A stretch of 64,000 bases of DNA from Sphingobium soli (GCF_020782245.1 NZ_JAJGNP010000004.1:248001-312000), one strand, 5' to 3'; counted from the stretch's first letter, positions 25,939-34,379 are shown. Numbers and translations are program-made. The notes: a model not told the origin generated them from the sequence alone.

Positions 25939-27074
25939 TCGACGGCGGCATCCATCCTGCGTCGAGCATCCCCGTCGATCGCTATTTCCTCGATGAAAGC
26001 GGTCATGGTGGCGATCTCGCTTCTGCGAAGGAACTCGCTTTCGCCGGCCAGCCGTTCTTCGCACTGGCCTGCGTCGGCGCGGGAGATTCCGCGCTGTTGG
26101 CGGCCGAGCTGGATAGGCTGCGCGTGCATTACGCCTGTGGTGAAAGCGAACTGAAATCGACCAAGTTGGGAAAGAAGCTGACGCCGATCGCCGGTGAATT
26201 GATCTCCTTCCTTGGCCGGCATCGATGGCCGCTCTTCGTGGAGCTGGTGGACAAGCGGTTCTTCATTGCGGCCCACATCGTCAACCACCTGCTTTGCGGC
26301 TCTTACGGTCTCGACAATATCGACATGGCGAGCCGCAATATGATCGCGGAATTCCTCTCGGACGAGGATTCCGATGCGGTGTTGCTGGCCTACATCAACG
26401 CCTGCGAGACGCTCTCGATGACATCCGTGGCGGGCGTCATCGATCTACTCTGGGACTGGCTGGATCTCTCCGACGCCGAGATCGCCCGAACCGCTCAGGT
26501 TCTGACGATGTTCGCGCGGGACCGCGTGCGGGAATCGTCGGCGAAGGCCGAGGACTTTCTGCCGATTGCCGACGAGTCCACCACCGGCAAGAAGGTCTGG
26601 ATGCTGCCCAACCTTCAGTGCCTCACCAATATCTACGCCCGCCTCAATCAGTCCCGGCCTGTCAGCCTCGACGGCGCCCGGCTCGTTCATGACGAGCAGA
26701 TGCAGTACGCGAAGGTTCTCGAGGACTCCAAGACGCTTATGGAGCAGCTCGCGGCCGAGACCGCTCTGCCGATCGTTCCATTCGCCGACTATCGCCTGCG
26801 AGGGCGTGGAAATCTCGTCTTCGCGACGGGGAAGATCGAACCCTGCCTCCAGGCGGCCGATATCCTTGCCGGTTGCGCGATGCGTTTCGCGCGGGATGGC
26901 AAGGCGCGCAAGGCTCGCATCGACGAGCCGCTCCGCGCGGTGTTCCACCGGATGATTGATGCAGGCAACCCCATGCAAGCGACCGGCATCAACCTGGTGA
27001 TGAGCACGCGTCTGCTCGAAACGCTGGGTGTTCCGCACATCCCGGCGGACTTCGCGGAACGCATGTTGCTGTAG
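25935..27074 (+). CDS. DUF3800 domain protein
   Basis: 379-residue DUF3800 protein. YFLDESGHGGDL near residue 20 is the family's N-terminal acidic motif, and IEPCLQAADILAGCAMRF near the C-terminus supplies the closing acidic residue; the family is thought to have an RNase H-like nuclease fold. ATG 25935 overlaps the microprotein stop as ATGA; the open frame begins further upstream but inside other genes. DUF3800 genes are frequent cargo of mobile elements and defence islands; here it is the last gene of the cassette, about 95 bp before the right direct repeat. Biochemical role unknown. Confidence 0.82.
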   Translation: MIDGGIHPASSIPVDRYFLDESGHGGDLASAKELAFAGQPFFALACVGAGDSALLAAELDRLRVHYACGESELKSTKLGKKLTPIAGELISFLGRHRWPLFVELVDKRFFIAAHIVNHLLCGSYGLDNIDMASRNMIAEFLSDEDSDAVLLAYINACETLSMTSVAGVIDLLWDWLDLSDAEIARTAQVLTMFARDRVRESSAKAEDFLPIADESTTGKKVWMLPNLQCLTNIYARLNQSRPVSLDGARLVHDEQMQYAKVLEDSKTLMEQLAAETALPIVPFADYRLRGRGNLVFATGKIEPCLQAADILAGCAMRFARDGKARKARIDEPLRAVFHRMIDAGNPMQATGINLVMSTRLLETLGVPHIPADFAERMLL

Positions 27075-27168
27075 GCGATTCCTGCGCACTCCAGGTGCGG
27101 ACTAGCGACGACAGGCCAAGCCACGCGCCCGTTATCTTCGCCGTCGTCCATGCGTTCCATGACTTCCG

Positions 27169-27216
27169 CCACGATAGTTCGTCTGGGTTTCAGTATGCGG
27201 GCACCCCCGACCAAAT
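27169..27216. repeat. 48-bp direct repeat, right copy
   Basis: Partner of 18934-18981 (46/48 identical, same orientation). It lies between the end of the DUF3800 gene and the ardC leader. It has no obvious dyad, so it is more like a homology or insertion scar than a protein-binding palindrome. Confidence 0.85.
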
Positions 27217-27281
27217 ATCCCCAGGCAGGGGAACGTCTTCCCCTACCGGCGAGCCGCTGTCGCGTCTCCCCGGACCCCTTC

Positions 27282-27395
27282 GTGCGGGGCTGCCGCCCCG
27301 CAACGCCCCGCCAAAGTGAGAGGACAGCCGGTTCGGCCGTGATGGGCTGAGCGCGGAGAGAAAGGCTCGCCGCCGGCCCGTCGCGGAGACAGGTC
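27282..27395 (+). promoter_or_regulatory. radC-motif-like structured leader of ardC
   Basis: GC-rich 5' leader with a gagaggacag block (27318-27327), a gtgatgggct block, a gcggagagaaagg block and a closing cgcggaga that acts as ribosome binding site. The same blocks in the same order precede the genes at 31026 and 37274. The radC RNA motif is described from leaders of antirestriction, DNA-methyltransferase, integrase and radC genes; the gene set here matches. Identity with it is inferred, not tested. Confidence 0.5.
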
Positions 27396-28379
27396 ATGGC
27401 ACAGCAAAGCAAGAACCGCCCCACAAGCGAGCGGGCAAATCTCTACCAGCAGATCACCGACCGGATCATCGCCGAACTCGAGGCCGGCCGTGTCCCTTGG
27501 GTCCAGCCCTGGGGCGCTGCGAAGGCCGGCATCGGCATGCCGTACAACGCCGTCAGCGAGCGAAGGTATAGCGGCGTCAATATTCTCACGCTCTGGGACG
27601 CCGTGATCTCGCGCGGCTATGCGAGCCAAGCCTTTCTGACCTTCAGACAGGCGATCGCGCTGGGCGGGTCGGTCCGCAAGGGCGAGCACGGTATTGCCGT
27701 GATCTACACACGCCGGTTCGTGCCAAAGGTGGAACGCCGCCGCGCCAATATAGAGGGCCGCGAGCCATCGGGCGGCATCCCCTTCCTCAAGCACTTCACC
27801 GTCTTCTCGGTCGAGCAATGCGATGGGCTTCCCGCACATATCTGCGAACCGCCGCCGCCGATCCCGGAGGGGCTGATCCTGCCTCATGCCGAGGCGCTGA
27901 TCGAGGCGACCGGCGCCGACTTCCGCATCGGTGGTCCATCGGCCTTCTATTCGCCGACGCACGATTATGTGCAGGTGCCGCGGCCGGATGATTTCTTCGA
28001 CCCGACCAACTGGCACAGAACGGCTTTTCACGAACTCGGTCATTGGGCAGGCGGCGCTTCCCGACTGAATCGCGATCAGACCGGCGCGTTCGGCTCGGTC
28101 GCATACGGCAAGGAAGAGTTGTGCGCCGAACTGACCGGCGCTTTCGTCTGTGCCGCGCTCGGCATCGTGCCAACCGTCCGACACGCCGATTATCTCGGAT
28201 CCTGGCTGGAGATCATCCGCGAGGACAATCGCGCGATCCTGCGCGCCGCGAGCGCAGCCTCCAAAGCCGCCGACTATCTGCTCGCCTTCCGGCCGCAATC
28301 CGCCATCGCCGCCAATGACGACGATTCGCAGCCGGACCCTGATGGGGCGATGGCGATCGAGGGGAGGATCGCGGCATGA
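27396..28379 (+). CDS. ardC: ArdC-family antirestriction protein
   Basis: 327 residues. The N-terminal half (about 15-140) is the ArdC-like single-stranded DNA-binding domain (YQQITDRIIAELEAGRVPWV, YSGVNILTLW, VRKGEHGIAVIY). The C-terminal half is a zincin-like metallopeptidase with HELGHW at 212-217 and a downstream ELTGAFVCAALG glutamate. ArdC proteins protect incoming single-stranded DNA from host restriction after conjugation. It overlaps DUF2958 as ATGA. The structured leader suggests dedicated control on entry. Confidence 0.9.
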   Translation: MAQQSKNRPTSERANLYQQITDRIIAELEAGRVPWVQPWGAAKAGIGMPYNAVSERRYSGVNILTLWDAVISRGYASQAFLTFRQAIALGGSVRKGEHGIAVIYTRRFVPKVERRRANIEGREPSGGIPFLKHFTVFSVEQCDGLPAHICEPPPPIPEGLILPHAEALIEATGADFRIGGPSAFYSPTHDYVQVPRPDDFFDPTNWHRTAFHELGHWAGGASRLNRDQTGAFGSVAYGKEELCAELTGAFVCAALGIVPTVRHADYLGSWLEIIREDNRAILRAASAASKAADYLLAFRPQSAIAANDDDSQPDPDGAMAIEGRIAA

Positions 28380-28777
28380 TGCTCCTCACCCCCGAAATCC
28401 GCGAAGCCCTGTGCGCCAATGACCATGCTCGCCGAGTGGCGTTGGCCAAGGGCGAGCGTGAGCCCGATCCGATCCCCGTCATCCGCTTCTTCAACCCCGT
28501 CGGCCAAGCCACCTGGCTCGCCACCGAGATCGATTCGGACGGGGTCATGTTCGGACTGGCCGACTTGGGCTTTGGCTGCCCGGAGTTGGGCAGCTTCGCG
28601 CTCGACGAGATGGAGGCGATCCGTTTGCCTCTCGGCCTCGGCATCGAACGCGACATCCTGTTCGAAGGTGCCTTTCCCTTGTCGGTTTATGCCGAAGCCG
28701 CGCGCCGGGCCGGCTCGCTGGTTCTTGCGGACCGTCTGCTGCACAAGGCGGCCGCCTCTTTAAAAGGAGGCCGGTGA
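28376..28777 (+). CDS. DUF2958 protein
   Basis: 133-residue DUF2958 protein: NPVGQATWLATEIDSDGVMFGLADLG, then FALDEMEAIRLPLGLGIERD, are the family blocks. DUF2958 genes nearly always sit next to ardC or ParB genes in conjugative elements of Proteobacteria; the function is unknown. ATG 28376 overlaps the ardC stop (ATGA), and its own TGA overlaps the next ATG (TGATG), so all three are translated together. Confidence 0.88.
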   Translation: MMLLTPEIREALCANDHARRVALAKGEREPDPIPVIRFFNPVGQATWLATEIDSDGVMFGLADLGFGCPELGSFALDEMEAIRLPLGLGIERDILFEGAFPLSVYAEAARRAGSLVLADRLLHKAAASLKGGR

Positions 28778-30009
28778 TGCGTTTCGCCAAATGGCCCAAG
28801 CCGACCGCCTATGTGGAGACCGCGCGCAAGCGCTCCGCCTTTGCCGCCAAGCGGCGCCGCGAGCGCGAGAAGCTGCCGCTTTTCGCCGACATGATCGCCG
28901 CCGGCCAGCATAGCGTCGACGAGGAAATGGCCCGCCGCGCCGAGTGGTGGCCCGATCAGCAACAGCGGCTTCGGGACGAGCGAGCCTCTGTCTGGCGCCG
29001 AGCGAGGGCGCGTCTGTTTGCATTCCCGGAAACAACGCGCCGGACGATTCGCCGGATCTGGCGTGACTGTCCCTATCCGGCCGATCCCTACAGCTTCGCC
29101 GATCTGCTGCATCAGATTCGTGTCGGCCGTGTCAATCCCGACCGGCCGCCGTGGAAGTTCCATGCGCGGGTCAAGGCGCGGACAACGCCTGATCCGCAAA
29201 GGTTTGCCGATGCCTTCAAGCGCGTCGGCCAGCGAATGGTCGAGCCAGCGCCGGGATTACCGGCGATTGAGGCGCGGCAATATTGCGGCAATCTCGGGAA
29301 TGGGATCCTGTTCCTCGATGCCGTGCCGTCCATGCTCGACGAGGGTGATGTAACCATCCGCGTGCGCGGCGTCTGCACCAACGCTGATATCACCCTGATC
29401 GGCCGTCTTGCCTCGGAGGCCGAGCGTCGCCCGGTCAAGGTCGTGCGGGTCGATGTGCCGCAGACGCGCGAGGGGGGCTTCTCGCATCGCCTGCTCATTC
29501 TCGCCTGCTCGGCGACCAAGCGCCACGATCCCGGCTGGATGCCCGCCTGGGAACGCTATGATGGGCCGCTTTGGCAGACTTGGCGCGCGGTCGATCCCGA
29601 TCGCCGGTTGGCCCGTGTCTGCTTCCTGTCCGCCCGCTACGGCTTTCGCGCGGGTGACAGCCCGATCGAGGACTATGACGCCCGTCTGACCTCCGATCTC
29701 GCCGAACGCTTGATTGCGGGCGGGATGACGACGCGCTGGCCACGCCCGCTGTCTCCCCGCAAACCTGACACTTACGGCTCGCATCCCGGCTGCGAGATCG
29801 CCAGCCTCGCCTATCATGGCACGCGGCCCTTCACCAATGTCGCGCTGGTCGGCGGGGGACTCTACATCAAGGTGATGCGGGCATTCCTGGAAGGCTTCCG
29901 CGAAATGCGCTGCCTCACCCCCGACGCCGAGGTCACCGAAATCAATGCCGGGATCGGCGTGATGCGTCAGCGGCTCCGCAGTTGGCTCGAAGCTGGCCGC
30001 GGTCGATGA
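28777..30009 (+). CDS. Unknown protein with DUF6884-like C-terminal half
   Basis: 410 residues. The first 80 are rich in Arg/Lys and helical. Residues from about 215 contain LLILACSATKRHD...RYDGPLWQTWR...VCFLSARYGF...IEDYDARLT, the pattern of DUF6884/YaaA-like proteins, which are related to queuosine/archaeosine tRNA-guanine transglycosylase partners and to oxidative-DNA-damage proteins. No catalytic role can be assigned. ATG 28777 has GGAGG at 8 nt; GTG 28774 is an alternative. It sits in the ardC operon and its stop overlaps the next ATG. Confidence 0.7.
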   Translation: MRFAKWPKPTAYVETARKRSAFAAKRRREREKLPLFADMIAAGQHSVDEEMARRAEWWPDQQQRLRDERASVWRRARARLFAFPETTRRTIRRIWRDCPYPADPYSFADLLHQIRVGRVNPDRPPWKFHARVKARTTPDPQRFADAFKRVGQRMVEPAPGLPAIEARQYCGNLGNGILFLDAVPSMLDEGDVTIRVRGVCTNADITLIGRLASEAERRPVKVVRVDVPQTREGGFSHRLLILACSATKRHDPGWMPAWERYDGPLWQTWRAVDPDRRLARVCFLSARYGFRAGDSPIEDYDARLTSDLAERLIAGGMTTRWPRPLSPRKPDTYGSHPGCEIASLAYHGTRPFTNVALVGGGLYIKVMRAFLEGFREMRCLTPDAEVTEINAGIGVMRQRLRSWLEAGRGR

Positions 30010-30386
30010 CCGATCCGTCCTCGCCACTTGGCCATAATGGCGGCCCACCCCTCGATGAGGACGAGGGGCCGCCGGTTCCGCGTTACTGCAAATATTGCCG
30101 GCATTGGTCGCCGCCTTCGGACTGGGAGGTCCGCGCTTACGAAGCGTTTCAGCTCGGCATTTCTCGGCGGCGTGTCAAACGGCCGACCGGCTTCTGCGAC
30201 CGCGTGTTGATGCGGCCGGGCAAGCCGCTCGCCTTTTCCGCGACGACAGACACGTTCGGCTGCCTCAATTTCTCAGCCAAGCCACGGGAGCCGCTTACGC
30301 GCGGACACGGGTTTGTCAGGATCTATGAGGGTGATCACATCGTCTGGCAGGGATGGGAAAAAGATCTTCCCGACGAATATCGTTAG
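30006..30386 (+). CDS. Small putative zinc-binding protein
   Basis: 126 residues. RYCKYCRHWSPP near residue 25, FCDRVL and DTFGCLNF supply four cysteines that could bind zinc. The N-terminus is acidic and proline rich (LGHNGGPPLDEDEGPPVP). I recognise no family. ATG 30006 overlaps the upstream stop (ATGA), and it is the last gene of the ardC run; its stop overlaps by 4 nt the end of a convergent minus-strand gene. Confidence 0.7.
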   Translation: MTDPSSPLGHNGGPPLDEDEGPPVPRYCKYCRHWSPPSDWEVRAYEAFQLGISRRRVKRPTGFCDRVLMRPGKPLAFSATTDTFGCLNFSAKPREPLTRGHGFVRIYEGDHIVWQGWEKDLPDEYR

Positions 30387-30580
30387 GTGCGGCCTTGCGC
30401 TTCGTCGATCAGCTTCTGGACCAATCCGATCGGGGTATCATCGATCGGCCGGATCGTTTCGCCGCAGCCGGGGCAGTCGACGGTCCGCTCGAGCCGAAGC
30501 GTGCGATAGCGGATGCTGAATTCCCGCCCGCATCGCGGGCATTCCGCCTGCGCAAGGATATCATCGAGATCGTCGCCCAT
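30383..30580 (-). CDS. Small zinc-ribbon protein
   Basis: 65 residues with two C-P-x-C pairs, CPRCGREF and CPGCGETI, 22 residues apart, forming a classic zinc ribbon, then a short helical tail ending DEAQGRT. Start ATG 30580 is favoured because the ribbon begins soon after; ATG 30610 would add ten residues. It is one of few minus-strand genes in the element. Its role is unknown; nucleic-acid or protein binding is likely from the fold. Confidence 0.65.
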   Translation of the reverse strand: MGDDLDDILAQAECPRCGREFSIRYRTLRLERTVDCPGCGETIRPIDDTPIGLVQKLIDEAQGRT

Positions 30581-30640
30581 CCCGGCAGAATAGCATATCC
30601 CGCCGATCATGACGACGCCGCGCGACGACCCTGAATCTCG

Positions 30641-30829
30641 CTAAAGCGGCAATCGGAGCTGATTGACATCAGGCGCAGGCACACCCTGCAATTTCTCGAT
30701 GATCGTCGCCGCGAGCGTGTCGGCGGCGCGCTCGCGCATATGCGCATCCGGCATCGTCAGGCCGACGCGCGCCCAGCCTGGCGCCGACAGCAGGATGGCG
30801 GATAGCTCGTCTCGTTCGATTCGTTCCAT
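30641..30829 (-). CDS. DUF6771-like small protein
   Basis: 62 residues: MERIERDELSAILLSAPGWA, then MRERAADTLAATIIEKL and a DVNQLRLPL tail. It resembles the short DUF6771 proteins found near ParB and ArdC genes of sphingomonad elements (name from memory). Start ATG 30829; an upstream ATG would add FYFCSN-type residues and is less likely. It is divergent from the ParB gene and its structured leader. Function unknown. Confidence 0.6.
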   Translation of the reverse strand: MERIERDELSAILLSAPGWARVGLTMPDAHMRERAADTLAATIIEKLQGVPAPDVNQLRLPL

Positions 30830-30909
30830 GCGACGATTGGAACAAAAATAGAACATCGTGGCAAGTCCGTTGATGCCCTGCACCACGATCCTGCGACGAA
30901 TGTCGCCAG

Positions 30910-31025
30910 CGTGCGGGCGCCGCCGCCCAAAGGGCGGCCCCGCCAGAGGGAAAGGCGGGCCGGATTTTCGTGACGGGCTTGAAGCCGGGAGAGAGTCTCG
31001 CGGCGGCCTGTCACGGAGAAAACCC
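30910..31025 (+). promoter_or_regulatory. radC-motif-like structured leader of the ParB gene
   Basis: Same block order as the ardC leader: gtgcgggc...gccgccc, agagggaaaggc (30945-30956), gtgacgggct, gggagagagtc, gcggcggcc and a terminal cacggaga ribosome binding site. Long gapless blocks shared with 27282-27395 and 37135-37273, while the genes behind are unrelated, show that it is a conserved regulatory RNA or DNA element. Radical differences in the loops fit a structured RNA. Confidence 0.5.
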
Positions 31026-33176
31026 ATGGCCAAAGCGCCCCAGAAGATCGTCCTCGCGGGCTCGCGGGACATTCCATTCGACCGGCTGTCGCTCTCCCAG
31101 TCCAACGTGCGCCGGGTGAAGGCCGGCGTCTCGATCGGCGAGCTGGCGGAGGATATCGTCCGCCGTACCCTCCTCCAGAGCCTCAATGTCCGGCCCATTC
31201 TCGACAGCGAGGGGGCGGAGACCGGCCAGTTCGAGGTGCCGGCCGGCGGGCGGCGATTTCGCGCGCTTGAATTGCTCGTCAAGCAGAAGCGCCTCGCGAA
31301 GAACGCGCCGATCCCTTGCGTGGTCAAAGCCGCCAATGACGATGTCCTGGCCGAAGAGGACAGCTATGCGGAAAACACGTTCCGCGAACCGCTGCATCCC
31401 CTCGACCAGTTCACGGGCATGCAGGCGATGGTCGACAAGGGCGAAGGCGTGGAATCGATCGCTGCGCATTTCCTCGTCACCCCGGCGGTCGTGAACCAGC
31501 GCCTCCGGCTGGCCAAGGTTTCGCCCGCGCTGCGCGAAATCTATGCCGAGGACGGCATGACGCTCGAACAACTCATGGCCTTTTCGGTTTCGGAGGACCA
31601 CGCCCGCCAGGAACAGGTGTGGGAACTGCTTTCCCATAGCTACAAGAAATCGGCGCAGTTCATCCGCGACCGGCTGACCGAGGATGCGGTACGCGTCGCC
31701 GACAAGCGGGTCCGCTTCATCGGCACCGATGCCTATGTCGCCGCCGGCGGCACCGAGGCGATGCGCGACCTGTTCCAGCCCGACGATGGCGGCTGGCTCA
31801 CCGATCCTGCCTTGCTCGACCGGCTCGTCGCTGAAAAGCTCCAGGCCGAGGGCGAAAGGATCGGCGCGGAAGGCTGGAAATGGGTAGCGACCGCCGTCGA
31901 CATGCCCTGGGGCGTCACCAGCGGCATGCGTGAACTCGATGGTGTCGAGACGCCGATGACGCCGGAAGAAGCCGAGACCGTGGAAAAGCTCCAGGCCGAA
32001 GCCGACGCCCTCGGAAGCGAATGGATGGATGCAGCCGACGTTCCCGATGAGGTCCATGCCCGGCTGACCGCACTCGACGAAGAGATCGGGGCGATTGTCG
32101 ATCGTCCGAAGACCTTCGATTCCGAGGAAATGGTGCGCGCGGGGGTCTTCGTGTCGATCGAACGCGACGGCTCGCTGTGCATTGAGCGCGGCTATGTCCG
32201 CCCCGAGGATGAACCCGAAGCGGAGGTCGAATCGGTCGGCGCGGCGGAAGCCCCCGATGGCGACAATGTCGGCACGGGCGGGGAAGACGAAGACGTCGAA
32301 GGCTCCACCGGCTCCAATGTCGTGCCGATCGGCACCGCATCGGGTGACGATGATGATGAGGATGGCGAGGTGGTGAAGCCGCTGCCCGACCGGCTCGTCG
32401 CCGAACTCACCGCGTGGCGCACGCTCGCGCTCCAGGATGCGTTCGCGCAAAATCCGTCCACGGCCTTTGCGACGGTCCTCCACGCCTTTGTGCTCGACTG
32501 TTTCTATCATGCGAGCCGGGAATCCTGTCTCGAAGTATCGCTGCGCAAGGTGTCGTTCGGGCTTGCCCCCGCGAGTCTTCGCGACAGCGCGCCGGCCAAG
32601 GCGCTCGCCGAACGTCACAAGCGTTGGGCCGATCGCCTGCCCGATTCCGACAAGGATGTGTGGGACGCGCTGCTTCAGTTCGATGGCGCGGAGCAGGCTG
32701 CGCTGTTCGCCCATTGTGCGTCGGTTGCGATCAACGCCCAGCAGGAGGTGGTGCCCAAATATGACAATGGCCGCATCTCGAAGCACAGCGTCGAACGGCG
32801 GATCGCGCACAGCCACGTCCTCGCGCGCGCGGTCGGCCTCGACCTGATCGGCGCGGGCTGGCGGGCGACGGTCCCCGGCTATTTCACCAGCGTCACCAAG
32901 CCGCGGATCATCGCCGACGTCGCAGAGGCGAAGGGGTCGAAGTTCGCCGAGATGATCGACCATCTCAAAAAGGCGGATATGGCCCGCGAGGCCGAGCGCC
33001 TGCTGGAGGATTCGGACTGGCTGCCCGAACCGATGCGCACGCCGCTCCTGCCGGATGATCTGGCGGCCGATGGGAGCGAGCCCGGCGAAGAAGCGCAATC
33101 GCTCCCGGCCTTCCTCGATGACGACGAGGACATCGGCACCGACGAGGACGGCGATTTCGCGGTCGCCGCCGAATGA
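31026..33176 (+). CDS. ParB/RepB/Spo0J family partition-like protein
   Basis: 716 residues. The N-terminal ParB domain has DIPFDRLSLSQSNVRRV and VPAGGRRFRALELLV (the G-E/G-R-R box), then EEDSYAENTFREPLHPLDQF. An HTH follows (ESIAAHFLVTPAVVNQRLRLAKVSP). A long C-terminal part holds an acidic linker (about 390-450) and a DNA-binding-like region. This large ParB type without a ParA partner is standard in sphingomonad and rhizobial ICEs, where it may act in transcription or stability rather than segregation; CTP use is known for ParB domains. The open frame begins upstream, but ATG 31026 follows the ribosome binding site. Confidence 0.85.
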   Translation: MAKAPQKIVLAGSRDIPFDRLSLSQSNVRRVKAGVSIGELAEDIVRRTLLQSLNVRPILDSEGAETGQFEVPAGGRRFRALELLVKQKRLAKNAPIPCVVKAANDDVLAEEDSYAENTFREPLHPLDQFTGMQAMVDKGEGVESIAAHFLVTPAVVNQRLRLAKVSPALREIYAEDGMTLEQLMAFSVSEDHARQEQVWELLSHSYKKSAQFIRDRLTEDAVRVADKRVRFIGTDAYVAAGGTEAMRDLFQPDDGGWLTDPALLDRLVAEKLQAEGERIGAEGWKWVATAVDMPWGVTSGMRELDGVETPMTPEEAETVEKLQAEADALGSEWMDAADVPDEVHARLTALDEEIGAIVDRPKTFDSEEMVRAGVFVSIERDGSLCIERGYVRPEDEPEAEVESVGAAEAPDGDNVGTGGEDEDVEGSTGSNVVPIGTASGDDDDEDGEVVKPLPDRLVAELTAWRTLALQDAFAQNPSTAFATVLHAFVLDCFYHASRESCLEVSLRKVSFGLAPASLRDSAPAKALAERHKRWADRLPDSDKDVWDALLQFDGAEQAALFAHCASVAINAQQEVVPKYDNGRISKHSVERRIAHSHVLARAVGLDLIGAGWRATVPGYFTSVTKPRIIADVAEAKGSKFAEMIDHLKKADMAREAERLLEDSDWLPEPMRTPLLPDDLAADGSEPGEEAQSLPAFLDDDEDIGTDEDGDFAVAAE

Positions 33177-33177
33177 C

Positions 33178-33238
33178 CTGCGGGCGGGGCGGCCCTCGGC
33201 CGCCTCGCTTTCACTCCCTCCATTTCAGGAAATCGATC
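33178..33238 (+). promoter_or_regulatory. Intergenic hairpin after the ParB gene
   Basis: ggcggcc-ctc-ggccgcc forms a 7-bp perfect stem near 33188-33204, followed by a pyrimidine-rich stretch and the caggaaa ribosome binding site of the next small gene. It may end ParB transcription or separate translation; there is no strong T run. Confidence 0.4.
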
Positions 33239-33433
33239 ATGAACTTCACCGACCTTTCAACCGCTGGCCCCGAGCAACCCGCGCCGGCATTGCTCGCTGC
33301 CTTGCAGCGTCTGGGCGAACTTGGCCGCGACGGAGCCGTGGCGCTCGCGCGCCTCGTCGCGGACGATGACGGCGCATTCGATGAGGCGGCCGACTGGATC
33401 GCCGACATCGCCTCGGGCGGCCTGCACGAATGA
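33239..33433 (+). CDS. Small helical protein of unknown function
   Basis: 64 residues, alanine rich and acidic at the C-terminus (ALLAALQRLGELGRDGAVAL, DDDGAFDEAADWIADI). Predicted helical by eye. ATG 33239 with AGGAAA upstream. It follows ParB and precedes a run of small unknown proteins, each preceded by its own hairpin. No family recognised. Confidence 0.6.
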   Translation: MNFTDLSTAGPEQPAPALLAALQRLGELGRDGAVALARLVADDDGAFDEAADWIADIASGGLHE

Positions 33434-33469
33434 TGCGCGGCCGCACTTCACTAATCCTCAATTCCTCGA

Positions 33470-33493
33470 AAGCCCGGCCGTCGCGCCGGGCTT
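33470..33493 (+). terminator. Terminator-like hairpin just before a ribosome binding site
   Basis: aagcccggc (33470-33478) pairs with gccgggctt (33485-33493), then tcctgttt and GGAG of the next gene, whose ATG is only 22 nt away. The same arrangement recurs at 34636 and 35453. Confidence 0.65.
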
Positions 33494-33514
33494 TCCTGTT
33501 TCCGGAGATCCACA

Positions 33515-33982
33515 ATGACGGACACAGACCGTTCGCCTCTCGATATGGCCGAGGTGATGCGCAATTACGAAGCTTGGGAAACAGCTGCCGCGAAGCTGGT
33601 CCCCGACAATAAGCAGCGACTGTTTGCCCACCTCGCCTCGACCTCGATTACGCGCGTTGTCGTTACATTCGGCGGCGAGGGCGACAGCGGCCAGATCGAG
33701 GACATCCAGCCCTATGAAGGAGAGACCCAGGTCGACCTCCCAAAAGGCAAGGTCGAGATTCTCGATTTCCCGTATGGCGCGAAACAGTCGACACCGCGCA
33801 AGCTCAGCACCCACGAAGCGCTGGAGACGCTCGCCTATGACCTTCTCCGCGACAAGCATGAGGGCTGGGAGAATTCGGATGGCGCCTATGGCGAGTTCAC
33901 CTTCGATGTGACCGCCGGGACGATCACGCTCGACTATAATGAGCGGTTCATGTCGTCCGAATTCCATCAGCATAGCTGGTGA
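33515..33982 (+). CDS. DUF6878-like protein
   Basis: 155 residues. VVVTFGGEGDSGQIEDIQPY, the middle LETLAYDLLRDKHEGWENSD and GAYGEFTFDVTAGTITLDYN match the pattern of DUF6878 proteins of alphaproteobacterial elements (name from memory). No catalytic motif is visible. ATG 33515 follows CGGAGA. It starts the run of unknown genes 33515-37062, which seems to be a transcription unit broken by hairpins. Confidence 0.65.
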   Translation: MTDTDRSPLDMAEVMRNYEAWETAAAKLVPDNKQRLFAHLASTSITRVVVTFGGEGDSGQIEDIQPYEGETQVDLPKGKVEILDFPYGAKQSTPRKLSTHEALETLAYDLLRDKHEGWENSDGAYGEFTFDVTAGTITLDYNERFMSSEFHQHSW

Positions 33983-33989
33983 GGAGGCG

Positions 33990-34379
33990 ATGATGGGACA
34001 TTGCTATCACCATGCCCTTTCATCGGTGCGCAAATGGGGCGGTGCGCCGGAGGATTATCTCCCGCTGCATCAATGGTTCGACGAGCCGTCGAAGCTGATC
34101 ATCGCGGACTTTCGGCATCGGGCGCTGCGCCATCATGCTGAGGGCATCTTCATGCTCGAACGCTTCTTTGGGACGACGATCACCATATCAACGGGACGGG
34201 TCGTGCCAGTCCGGTTCGTCGGCGAGCAGCATGTCCGCGAAGATCTCGGCTTCATTCCGAGCTTTGCCGACTGGGTCCGCTGCATCCGCCTCGAGCCATG
34301 GATGGGGCGCGCCCAGCCGATCCACCGCGACGTCGATCCGTTCGCGATCCCGACGCACAGTGAAATGGAGGCCGTATGA
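33990..34379 (+). CDS. DUF6915-like protein
   Basis: 129 residues: YHHALSSVRKWGGAPEDYLP, LRHHAEGIFMLERFFG, PVRFVGEQHVREDLGFIPS and ADWVRCIRLEPWMGRA fit the DUF6915 pattern (from memory). The many His residues in the first half could bind a metal. ATG 33990 with GAGGAG right upstream; ATG 33993 is possible. The stop overlaps the next ATG as ATGA. Confidence 0.65.
   Translation: MMGHCYHHALSSVRKWGGAPEDYLPLHQWFDEPSKLIIADFRHRALRHHAEGIFMLERFFGTTITISTGRVVPVRFVGEQHVREDLGFIPSFADWVRCIRLEPWMGRAQPIHRDVDPFAIPTHSEMEAV

Noticed and set aside
26789..27424. 211-codon minus-strand frame crossing the right 48-bp repeat
   Set aside because: Part is antisense to DUF3800 and part is the repeat; the left repeat copy does not keep the frame open.
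31011..33098. 695-codon open frame on the minus strand across the ParB gene
   Set aside because: Shadow of the plus-strand coding sequence; low-complexity composition and no start signal.
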